Assembly (NCBI GenBank): GCA_958450365.1
Contig: CAUEEP010000934.1
Coordinates: 1,627,001 to 1,691,000, forward strand
From: Mesorhabditis belari
Taxonomy: Eukaryota; Nematoda; Chromadorea; Rhabditida; Rhabditidae
Reading direction: 5' to 3'
Length of the DNA stretch: 64,000 nt
How positions within the stretch are numbered: position 1 is the stretch's first letter; every line of letters begins with the position of its first letter. The notes under the pieces are model-generated. The model did not search any database, was not told the DNA's origin, and worked only from the letters and a program-made list of their open reading frames with translations. The position numbers and the translations under genes were made by a program. Positions 40,601-51,014 of this stretch are shown in pieces.

Positions 40601-43600
40601 CTATTATATGTCTTAGAGGTAAAACTTTTACTTACACCTTGTGCTAATCACCGCCGATGTGGCTCCCATAGCGGCGACTCGTGAAACGCGCTGAAATTGG
40701 ATAGTTTAAAAATATTCAACATAAAGTTTAACTTGCATTGCGTTATAGATATTTGCACAAAACAAACCTGTAACTTGGTGTCCTGTAAAAAATCCTGTGT
40801 TCTTTTTCGTTTCGCTTTCAAGTGCTCCATGAAGTACTCGGGGATTAACGGCTCGTTCAAGATTGTTTCTAGAAAAATGGTAATCTAGATATTAAAATCC
40901 ATTGAAAGCTCAATGGAAATCGACCAACCCGAGTGACTCCAGTGATCCAAATTGTAGTCAACGATGATTGGCGAAGATTTCTCACGAGCATTCTAAAAAA
41001 TCAATTTAAAATTTTCAAAAAAATAAACCAACCCTAAAGTCTCGAACCCTCACAAAAGCCGTGCACGAGCTGTGCAACTCTTCGACGGCCTCGTGTCTCT
41101 GAAAATTGAAAATTACCTTCGAAATTTGAAATGGAAAGTTTTGAAATTCGAAAGTTACCTTTTTCAGCATTTGTCGACTATCATTCGCGCACAGGTAGTA
41201 CATGCATTCGTCGAAAACCCCATATTTCTTCAAACGGCAATCCGGTGTCTGAGCGGCAGAGGCAAGCACGGCGCGGATCCATTGCTAAAAAAATGCCATG
41301 CAAATGTTTAAAAGTGTTCAATTAAATGACTAATTCACAATCGTAAGCCAAAGTTAGGCCAAATTAAAACTAGGTTAAGGTAAAACTCACTTCAAAAGAG
41401 GCCGCATCCGCGAACGTGAATTGGCCGATCGAGAGCTCGGGCTTACTAAAGAAGAAATACAGTCGAATCTCGTTAGTTAACTATGGAAGGAATCCTAAAA
41501 AATGGTTCACCATCGAGGTTAGTTCACTATCGAGGTTTGATTAGTACTAAATCAACTCAGAGGGATCCTAAAAAATCCGATTCCTATCGAGGTTAGTTCA
41601 CTATCGAGGTGTTCACTAACGAGGTTCGAATGTAGTTACATTTTTAAGCAATTTTATAAATCTATAAGGCTGTTTATAATTTTGTTAATCTCGATATTCT
41701 TTAAAAAAACAAGCCTGTGTATATTCTGTACATGTCCAATCAACATATCCTGCGACGGAATGTCCGACGAGCGCATCTGGTCGCCACAAAGGAAGCAAGT
41801 TGCCTAAATATATGTGTAGTTTTGGGGGAACGTTTTCATAGAAGCAAAAAATTGCGGCAACTTGGTCACAATATCTATTTGGCAATTTAAAACACAAATC
41901 CCAAAGCTCACCAATGGAAGCGGCTTCGTCTTTTTGCCCAGACTCATGCTGTCTATCGTCATTCGTTGCGCTTTCGAGTGCTGCAGCTCAAAGCGACGAC
42001 GATAGCTCTAAAATCCTTGTTATTAAGCTGTTAGAACAAGAACTTTTGATAAATCTTTCACCAATCAAAAAACATTCCAACCTTTTCTGTGCGATGTTGT
42101 TGCAGCGTTCTTGCCAACGTCTCAAAGGGCGGGAAAATTTGCGCCACCTCCGGGGATTTGTTCCAAAGATCGAGCACTAAATTTGATTTATATTCAATCT
42201 TTCTAATTAGCAAACATCGCAGAAAGTTTGTATTTTAAATGCAAGTAAAAAAACCGCCAAGAACCCAGGCCGGCTTGTCGGTTTTCCCTAGTTAACTAAC
42301 AACTGCAGGGTTTTTCTATGTTACTCACAAAAATTCCGGTGAATATCTTCAAGTGGATGATCGGTGAACTCAGCGACGAGTCGAAGGTCAAAGATGGCGA
42401 TGCGAAGTCGAAGCTGAAGCAAAAAAACATTACAAGATCTACTCGAACTTGATCTAGACATTTTTAGATCTAGATATATTTGCAAAACATATTTAGATGT
42501 ATTTAAAACACATCTAGGTATATTAGTTATATACTTTGATAGCTAAATTGGCTAAACTAAAATAAATTGGTTAAATTGGCTACCTGGAGATCATCAGGAA
42601 TACAAGAACTCAAATGTGTGCTGCATAAATAGCTCAATTCGGTGAAGCCGGGGCTTGAACGGAGCTAAATAACTGTGAAATTGAAAAAAATTATAAACAG
42701 ACCTTGGCCGGACACGACGGATTCACGCAACGCCACTGACACTCGTAGTTCTCGTTGTACTAAAAATGTTCTGAATTTGAATAGCTTTAGCTATTTAACA
42801 TTACATAAACTAGCACTAAGTAAAGTAAACTAAGACTAAGTAAAGTAAACTAAGACTAAGTAAAGTAAACTTACATATCCAATAGCATTGTAGAGGAAAC
42901 CCTCGGCGGCAAGCTGGGGACGACCCTTTTTCGAGAAACACACGACAATTCGCTCGTTTCCCTCAAATTCGATCGCCTAAAGAAGAAATTAACAACAATA
43001 AAATCAATATAAGCATCAATATAAGCTTTACCAAAAAATCTGACTGATTAAAATATCTTCCTTATTAAAATATAAGATGATAAATTACTTTTGTTAGTTA
43101 AAACTTACATCAAAATTTACATCGAAACTTACACAAAACCAACCTTTGAAAGTAAATCGTTGAGGTTTAGCGATAGTCCCACATATCCATCACCTTCACC
43201 GCCAACATCTATCAATTCGTCCAACTCCAACAACTCCAAGTCGGCACTCTGCAACAACGAAAAGATTGATCAAAACTTTGCAACAATAAAAAGATTAAAA
43301 AGACAAATCACAAGAAAATCAAACAAAGATTAAGCGGCTCAACAACTAACCTATCAATCAAATTTGTGACCGTTTGATTTTCTCGAGACTGGACTATCAA
43401 ATTTAACTCAACTCTGTCTTATTCGAAAGCCTGAAATGTTTTTGTCAAACTATTAGACTGCCAAAAAGTTCTTTTCGTTCCATTTCATACTTTCCTTGAA
43501 AAATTAACCAATTAACCTATGGCTTGCTCTAACTTAAAAGTGTCTATTGTTGGAATTCCCATCTTTTTAAGTCGGAACCCGTTTTAATATTATTTTACAG

Positions 43601-44429
43601 AAAAATAATTGGCCTTTTTAATGAAACAAGTTCAATTGGTTTTTAATGTAGTTCAATTGGTGTCTTTGTTGGTTTTAAACGAAAGTAAAAAAAGGAACAA
43701 AAAGACTTTCTGGACAGCCAAATATCTTCTACAAATTTCTACAACTTCTACAAATTTCTAATCGTTTAAAACTTGGCTTTCATTCAAAAATCCTAAAACC
43801 TTAGAAAGGAACCTTCGTTTTTACAAAAACCCATAGCCTTAAAGCATGTACCCTTTGAAAAGCGTCATCAACGGTTTCCTCGTGTGCCACATTCGGATCC
43901 TCAATCATCCAATCCGATCCATCTTCCACCACTAATTCGTCTTGAGCCACCTAAAAAAAACGAAAACATTGAACAATTAACTGATCCAAACAGTTTTCCA
44001 CAGAAATTCTAAAAGGGAATAAAGAATTCTGCAAGAAAATAAAGAATTCTAAAAGAAAATGTCTATTTTTATCTGAAAATTTTGCAGCTTTTGAATCAAA
44101 ATGATGCCTAAAACAAGTTTAATCAAAATTTAACCCAATTTTTATCCCTTCTAGCTCACTCATAGATAATTTACAATAAGAAAACCCACCTCTGGCAGCA
44201 AATTACTATAGATTTGCAATATTGTCGGCTTTTTATCAAGCTAAAGCAGAAAAATACCCAATTTTTAAGCTAAAAACCCACCCCTTTTACTATATTTTCC
44301 CTATTTTCCGTCATATAATACACGTTTTCATCAAACTAAACAAGAAAATAACAAAAAAAGCAAAAGCAAAAAGCAAAAACTCACTAAATCATGGCCAACA
44401 AGTGGTCCAACATCACCCACCACATCCAT
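37611..44429 (-). CDS. FLYWCH-type plus C2H2-like zinc-finger protein
   Basis: Probable nuclear DNA- or RNA-binding protein. Minus-strand exons from the start: 44385-44429, 44190-44240, 43852-43950, 43144-43248, 42875-42976, 42703-42759, 42584-42664, 42329-42413, 42082-42176, 41912-42007, 41715-41803, 41391-41445, 41159-41284, 41033-41098, 40929-40992, 40768-40868, 40636-40690, 40446-40547, 39053-39166, 38855-38970, 38728-38811, 38611-38665, 38454-38509, 38220-38334, 38080-38134, 37882-37994, 37611-37654; about 741 aa, phases all consistent. Around residues 100-180 KKGRPQLAAEGFLYNAIGYY, CQWRCVNPSC and LCSTHLSSC match the FLYWCH pattern (GRPxL, GFLY, WRC, C, H). Around 275-300 CFLCGDQM and GHVQNIH form a C2H2-like finger. 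C-terminal third is basic and low complexity, ending AQTAQTTQ. Two introns (after 41715 and 39053 on this strand) use GC donors. Start taken at the ATG 18 nt after a strong TTTTAG, a likely spliced-leader acceptor; upstream exons cannot be excluded. Confidence 0.78.
39167..39954. other. Large AT-rich intron of the FLYWCH gene
   Basis: Ends TTAGGTTGGAAAGAAAGTTC near 39190 and ACGAACTTTCTTTCCAACCT near 39840 are inverted, so a degenerate Tc1/mariner-like element of about 670 bp may fill this intron. No transposase recognised. Confidence 0.5.
39955..40440. repeat. Duplicated block with MITE and partial exon copies
   Basis: A hairpin (GTTCAAGTTTTATACCA and partner, with TGGCTATATGATGG) occurs at 39990-40125 and again in part at 40310-40440. 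Each is followed by CCCCTTTAAATTAAAC and an exon-like GATCAAGTCCCTGATTGG. The copy at 40158-40235 parallels exon 40446-40547 but has no acceptor. It is fused to a copy of the exon edge at 41150-41205. Confidence 0.7.
41462..41637. mobile_element. Pogo-like MITE, CAGTCGAATCTCGTTAGTTA type
   Basis: Ends ACAGTCGAATCTCGTTAGTT and ACTAACGAGGTTCGAATGTA; internal direct and inverted TTCACTATCGAGGTTAG. Lies in an intron of the FLYWCH gene. Confidence 0.65.
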
Positions 44430-45159
44430 TCGTTGTGTTGGAGGATTCTAAAAGTAAGAAAAATCATTTTTAAGATAAAGAAAACAGGTTTAGATAAGGT
44501 AAAGCTAAACAAAAAAACAAAAAGCGCACAAAAATTAATATTTGAATGAGTGGAGAGGGTGAAATGATGAAAACAGTTTGTTTCTTGTAGTCGCGTGTAG
44601 GGAAAGGCTAGGTGGGGAATACGGTAAAGGGGACAGGCTACAGACCGCGAGTGAACAAGGGACGCTGCCACTTTGTGGGAATGTTTTTGGTAAAGAGGAA
44701 AAGAAAGTTTAGCCAACGAATTGTTGAAATAATTTACAATAGTGGCTAAAAGTTTGGACACACCTCTTGGCGTGAGATCACAGCGTTAAAATGCTGAGAT
44801 CGCAGCGTTAAAATGCTGTGATCACAGCGTTAAAATGCTGTGATCTCGGCGCTAGTAAGAATAACAAAACAAACAATAACAAACAATAACAATTTATCGG
44901 CTTAAAAGTAGTAAATCTTAATGTTTAGTTGGATAATGTAACTAGCTAAAGTGGAGTATAAGGGTTTCGCTGAAAATGGCAAATGGAAATGGCTTTTTGG
45001 AAATGGCCTTTTGGAAATATCACTAAGTTGGAACCCAAAAAGAATAAAAAAGCAAAAATTAGAGGTCGGACAAGGCAGCGATTACAGCTCGAGAACAAAA
45101 TTGAAGGCATCATTTCAGAACTGAAGCTGCTGAAGGCAGCAGTCTATAACTAAAATAAC

Positions 45160-45455
45160 CTACCGTAAATACTGTAATAGTACCCCACCCCCATAATGAC
45201 GGCGCGGAGGTAACTAATTCCGGTGCGGAGTGTTGCGTAGTCTAGCTTTGAACGAGTTTTTCTCGACACTCGTTTATGCTACAATGCGCGCTTAGGTATC
45301 AAAAAATAGCTGAAATTCAGGGCTATTTTTTGATACCAAAGACGTATTTTTTGAAAGTACGGGCGCTTTGAAAAAAATGAAATACTAAAAAACTTTTGCG
45401 ACTACGCGACTGTACTAGGGGGGTAGGGTACTATTACAGTATTTACGGTAATTTC
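45160..45455. mobile_element. MITE, TACCGTAAATACTGTAATAG family, best preserved copy
   Basis: Ends TACCGTAAATACTGTAATAG and CTATTACAGTATTTACGGTA; inner CACCCCC/GGGGGGT, GTTGCGTAGTCTAGCTTTGA and TTTTGCGACTACGCGACTG, and a central hairpin GGTATCAAAAAATAGCTGAA with its partner. Confidence 0.85.
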
Positions 45456-45524
45456 TTTTAAATATTATTTCTAATGCTTAGTTATGTACAAAAAAAAACA
45501 CAAAAATAATAAGAGAGAATAAAG

Positions 45525-45860
45525 AAGGAACTGTAAAGGAACCATAAAGGAACTATAAAGGAACTATAAAGGAACTATAAAGGAACTATAAAGGAACTAT
45601 AAAGGAACTATAAAGGAACTATAAAGGAACTATAAAGGAACTATAAAGGAACTATAAAGGAACTATAAAGGAACTATAAAGGAACTATAAAGGAACTATA
45701 AAGGAGCTTTAAAGGAGCTTTAAAGGAACTATAAAGGAACTATAAAGGAACTAAATAGGAACCATAAAGGAACTATAAAGGAGCTTTAAAGGAGCTTTAA
45801 AGGAACTAAATAGGAACTATAAAGGAACCATAAAGGAACTATAAAGGAACTATAAAGAAA
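45525..45860. repeat. 11-bp array AAGGAACTATA / AAGGAGCTTTA
   Basis: About 29 units; same family as 12085-12180 and the inverted array 47055-47240. Confidence 0.9.
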
Positions 45861-46244
45861 AAAATTTTTAAACTAAAATTTTCGTAATTTTTCGAAATCG
45901 AATAAATCAAAATCAAAAGCAAAATTTTTCAAAAATCGCTGTTTGGGGGTACAAATTAAAGAAGTACCGCTTGGCCTCTTTGTAGTCTTTTTTGATCGTC
46001 CTCAAACAGATTGACGCTTGAGCGAGGCCGATTCTTTTCCATTTGTGAAAGTTTTTTCTGCTACAGTCGAGCATAGATATCGGTAGCTTTTCGGCAGCTC
46101 ATCGCACTATTGATTTTTGCAACGAGAAGCTCCATGACATTCTCTGAAAGGTTTTTTCTCTGTAATTATACATAAAAATTGTAAAATCTCTGTAATTATA
46201 TATAAAAATTGTAAAATAAAGCGTGTCCAAACTTTTGACGACTC

Positions 46245-46860
46245 AAAAATGATCATTTTAAGAAATACATACAACGGCACAAGAACCAACTCAAGAGCGG
46301 CGATGGAGAAGATTGTCCAAGACTTCTACACCGACCTCTACTCATCGACAGGCACCCACCCACCACCGCAAGTGCCAGCTGCCACAGAAAAAATAATACC
46401 GACAGTCCTCCCAGCCGAAATCAGAGCAGCCATCGCCACCATCAAGACTGGAACAGCACCAGGGCCAGACTAAATCAAGATAGAGCTACTCAAGGCTGGA
46501 GGAAAAGACATGCACAAGCTGCTGGCCGAACGCTTCACCACCTACCTCCACAACTAGAGGATGCCTGACCACTGGCGAGAAGCAAGAAAGGAGACAACAA
46601 AGGAGACAGAAAGGAGACAAAGAAGACATCGGAAACTACAGGTCAATATCTCTGCTATCGGCCCTGTACAAGCTCTACACGAAGATTCTCTAACAAATAG
46701 AACAAACAATGAATAGAGCGGCAACTCGACGACTACCAGCCAGCGGAGCAGTCGGCCTTCGCAAGAACTTCTCGGTGATCGACCACATGCAAGCCGTCAT
46801 CCAATTGATCGAAAAACACGAGAATTTCGAATGCCACTCATCCTGGAAAAGAAAATTAGC
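46245..46860 (+). pseudogene. RTE-like LINE reverse transcriptase fragment
   Basis: Frames coding NGTRTNSRAAMEKIVQDFY, LPAEIRAAIATIKTGTAPGP with D following, IKIELLKAGGKDMHKL, then stops and frameshifts through an RT motif region (HWREAR, recognisable SISLLSALYKLYTKIL after a frameshift). TAPGPD is the conserved pre-palm motif of non-LTR reverse transcriptases. Truncated at both ends, dead. Confidence 0.75.
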
Positions 46861-46988
46861 GAATAAAATGTGAAGAATAAATTTGCATTCGATTATAAGT
46901 TACAGTAATCGGGATTTTAGTGCAATATAGCAAGCTATTGCGAGTGATTTTCTGAAGGAAATGGAAGAGAAGTGTTTGTAGCCTATTC

Positions 46989-47043
46989 CCAGTGTACTTA
47001 CACACAAACAAATCCTTTCTGGCACACTGAATTCTTTTAATTT
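46989..47043. repeat. Single arm of the hairpin family
   Basis: AGTGTACTTACACACAAACA and TTTCTGGCACACTGAATTC; the 11-bp array follows directly. Confidence 0.45.
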
Positions 47044-47054
47044 CTCTTTTTTCT

Positions 47055-47240
47055 AGTAAAGCTTCCTTTAAAGCTCCTTTAAAGCTCCTTTAAAGCTCCT
47101 TTAAAGCTCCTTTAAAGCTCCTTTAAAGCTCCTTTAAAGCTCCTTTAAAGCTCCTTTAAAGCTCCTTTAAAGCTCCTTTAAAGCTCCTTTAAAGCTCCTT
47201 TAAAGCTCCTTTAAAGCTCCTTTATAGTTTCTTTATAGTT
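47055..47240. repeat. 11-bp array AGCTCCTTTAA (inverted orientation)
   Basis: About 16 near-perfect units upstream of the LisH gene; reverse complement of the AAAGGAGCTTT family. Confidence 0.9.
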
Positions 47241-47463
47241 TCTTCACAGAACCCATTGCAATTTGCAGCAATAAATCCCGTTAAACGATTCTTTTTGAGA
47301 AAAGCGACGTGACCATGGTAACCAAAGCTAGCGCCTAAAGAAAATCCATTCTAATCTAGAGAAATTATTGAAAGCTTAGATTCTTAAAGCTTAGATTCTT
47401 AAAGCTTAAATTCTTAAATTATTGCAAGTTTAATGTTTTATTTATATGTAAAGTTTAGCAATT

Positions 47464-48151
47464 ATGGCCACCACTGATTCGTTTAATGACGATTTTCAAG
47501 AGCGCCTCGTCGAGAAGTTGCGGAAGCAAAAAGCCTATATATTCTTGACGGTTAGTGAACGAAAATAAGTGAACAAAAAGAATCCACAGTTTAAGTAATA
47601 AAATAAATAAAGTAATATTGGGTTGGTGAATTGAAAATTGCCGGCTTTTTACACTAATCTTTATAAGAAATAAGATGTGAACAAAAGTCACCCAACGAGC
47701 AGGTGGCAAATGTAAATGTGACTCTTGTCAATCATCTGCTCATCGCTTCTTTCTCTTTACCGACTCGTAACCCTTATGCTAAGTGGGTTTGCCAGATCGC
47801 GAGCGATTGTGCGCCGACACAAAGAACACCCACCAATCATTTCACTTTTGCTTTGTAGATTGCATAAAAAGAAGATATTCAGCTGTAAATTTGTACCCGA
47901 GGGTTTTCGGGGTCGGTGAATCGATTGGAGACATTAATTTTATTGAGTCTCTCCGCACAGGACTCGATTGATTCGGCTTTTTGGTTTCAGTATCTAGTAT
48001 CTTACAAAAGGCTTAAGAAAACAGCTTAAAGTAAAGACCAAGACTACGATAAGACAGTTACAGAGAGACAGACAGACAGACGGACAGACAGACGGACAGA
48101 CAGGCAAGCAGACAGGCAAGCAGACAGGCAAGCAGAGAGACAGACAGACAA

Positions 48152-48200
<49 letters not shown>

Positions 48201-50970
48201 GGCAGGCAGGCAGGCAGACAGACAGACAGACAGACAGACAGACAGGCAGGCAGGCAGACAAACAAACAGACCCTTTCCAGCTTTAAAACAGTTATTTTTA
48301 AAGAATAAAAGCCAGGTTATTGTACAATTTCGAATCTTTAGAAAGTGATTCGCGAGGCGGTGATGCGAATGCTCGACGTTGGGCGGCCGTATCCTGTGCT
48401 CTCCGAGAATGGTTTGTTCTCGTTTTCAAGATTTTAAGTGCACCAGAAGGAGTGTGTTTACAAGATTTAAGCATAAAAGTGCACGTCGGTTCTTTTTAGA
48501 TCTAATCTCGCGTTCAATTGTCTATCACTGGTTGAAAGATTGTTGTTTGGACGCCACTGCTGAGTTGCTACAAGCTGAAACTTACGAGGTAGGGTGAAGA
48601 GTTAGGAAATTGATGTAATCTAGGTTTGAGATAACTAGAAAGCTAGATAGAAAGCTAGAAAGGAAGCTAGAAAGGAAGCTAGAAAGGAAGCTAGAAAGGA
48701 AGCTAGAAAGGAAGCTAGGTAGAAAGCTAGAAAGGAAGCTAGAAAGGAAGCTAGAAAGGAAGCTAGAAAGGAAGCTAGAAAGGAAGCTAGAAAGGAAGCT
48801 AGAAAGGAAGCTAGACAGGAAGCAAAGGAACGAAAGGAAGCTAGAAAGGAAGCAAAAGGAAGCTAGAAGAGAAGGAAGCAAAAGGAAGCTAGAAAGGAAG
48901 CTAGGTAGAAAGCTAGAAAGGAAGCTAGGTAGAAAGCTAGAAAGGAAGCTAGAAAGGAAGCTAGATAGAAAGCTAGAAAGGAAGCTAGATAGAAAGCTAG
49001 AAAGGAAGCTAGGAAGGAAGCTAGAAAGGAAGCTAGAAAGGAAGCTAGAAAGGAAGCTAGATAGAAAGCTAGCTAGCTGAAAGTACTGTAATGAAGATTT
49101 CGATGATTTAGAGATTGTTGAATATCGAGCAATTATCTCTATTCGTTTCGAATTTCACGATCGACTCGTTAAATGAACACTTTCGAGTGTATCCAGCGAT
49201 AGTTGGAAAGGTTTGGATCAAGTGTACTTTGTGCTTTGTGCTGGAAAAGCTGTAAATGCACCCTTTCTAGCGAATTGGATTTTACGCTTTCTTCTAGTAT
49301 AGCGAGAAAGTGAAAAATTCAGTTCACCAGAAAAGTGTTCATACTTTTGAGCACAAAGTCCAAAGATTACAATTTGCACAGCACAGCTAACACTCCAAAA
49401 GAACAGCACACACGTGTAAACACAAGTGATCTAGCTCACCGAAATCTACAGAATTCGTTTCATTTACCCATAGCCAGACAGATTGAATTGTTTTCAAGTT
49501 TTCATAAAAACATTTTGACTTGATTGTGCTTTGGTACTCTAATTTTTTGATCTGTCTTCGCACTTAGGTGTTCCTATTTGCGTGGCTCACAACCTGCTTC
49601 CACATTTCTCTATCCCTTGCTATTGTCATCAAGTGTTTCCTATCTTGGTTGTTCCTGGTTCGAAGTCTTCGACTTGCTTGTACTGGTGGTGGTTGCACTC
49701 TAGTCATCCTTCTGACCTCTGCCATCTGACAATTTCTGTCACTCTTGTGCTCCACCTCGTTGCTGGTCTTCCGATGGGCCTCTTCTGGCCTCGTGGTAGC
49801 CACTCTGCGATCCGTATCGTCCATCAGTCGTCTGTTCTTCTGGCTATGTGGTCGGGCCGGTGGATGGGCCATCTGAGTCTTTTTCTGTCGATCACTTCCA
49901 CTGAATCTCCTCTGAGTCCCGAGAGCTGGCGCATCTCCGTACTTCTTGGGTTTGGTCGAGCTGCGTCTTCATTGTGCCCGAGGAGGTTCCTTTCAAGGGC
50001 TCGATGCGTCGTTCTTAGGGCTCGTTCGGTGGTCTGTGTCGTGGCCCAGGTCTCTGTCCCGTAGCAGAGTGCCGGGTGGACGGTGCTGTCGAAGAGTTGT
50101 GCCCGAGTTCTCTGGTGATTCTTGAGCATCTTTGTGACTTCTTTGATGCTTCCTAGTGCTGTCCAAGCAGCTCTTCTGCGTCTGATCCATATCGTCCATC
50201 AGTCGTCTGTTCTTCTGGTCGTGGCCGGTCGATCTGAGTCTTTCTCTCTTTTCTGAGATTTCTTAAAGTTTCAAATCAAATTTCTAAAGCTTTTGTGCTA
50301 TTCTAAAGTTATTTGGGATTATAAAAAGCTAGAGAGAAAAGGAAAAACAAATAAACATTGAAGAAAAACAAGAATTGAACAAAAAAAAGCTAAGCACAGG
50401 ATAAAATTTGAGTCAAGCTACTTTTTGAAGCTTTTAAACATCTTTCTAATGCATTAAATTCTTCATTTCTTCATTTTCTTTAAGCTAAAGACAAAAATGA
50501 AGTATTTACTGCACTAGAAAGGATTTGTTTGCAAGTTTAAGCGTAAAGAAATAAGCTTTTAAAAAGAATTTTTATATTAGGATAGCTAAAGATTTAAATT
50601 TCAGGTGTTACCTCGAGAAACCTGGGTTCGAGATCAAGAGGAAGAGAAATTATTTGATATAAAAGAAGCTCGAGAAATTCAGCCAATATTATTTGATGCA
50701 AAACTTCCACTAAATAAAGCAGCGCTTCCGGTTGAGCCAAGATTGCACACCGAGAAATCCGTGGACCCAATCGATATCTCGCCATCAGTGGAACAGCAAT
50801 CGGTAGTGTTTTTGTGAATAATGTAAGAGCAATCTCACCGTTGTTCTAGGCCAAATTTCTAGGTCAGATTTGACCAGGTGTTGATTTGAGTTGAGACAAA
50901 GGTTGAGACAAATTTCAAGAACTTTTCGTTGAGCCGATTTTTTTAGCTCATCTTTCAGCTGATCTCTCTT

Positions 50971-51014
<44 letters not shown>

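Larger units (their letters stand above)
44744..46233. mobile_element. Degenerate Tc1-like element enclosing other repeats
   Basis: Outer ends TGGCTAAAAGTTTGGACACA and GTGTCCAAACTTTTGACGAC are inverted and match the usual Tc1/mariner end AAAAGTTTGGACAC. Inside: a 22-bp array (ATCACAGCGTTAAAATGCTG), a nested MITE and an 11-bp array. No intact transposase. Confidence 0.6.

Noticed and set aside
44384..44761. 125-aa minus-strand frame upstream of the FLYWCH start
   Set aside because: It runs in a different frame from the exon and crosses a strong acceptor; composition is intron-like.
45060..45150. Short coding-like stretch (RTRQRLQLENKIEGIISELK)
   Set aside because: Might be transposase N-terminus inside the Tc1-like element, but too short and without a recognisable motif.
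48582..48881. 99-aa Ser/Phe/Leu-rich membrane-like frame, minus strand
   Set aside because: Artefact of the 12-bp array AGGAAGCTAGAA.
49582..50064. 160-aa plus-strand frame
   Set aside because: Shadow of the LINE reverse transcriptase fragment on the minus strand.
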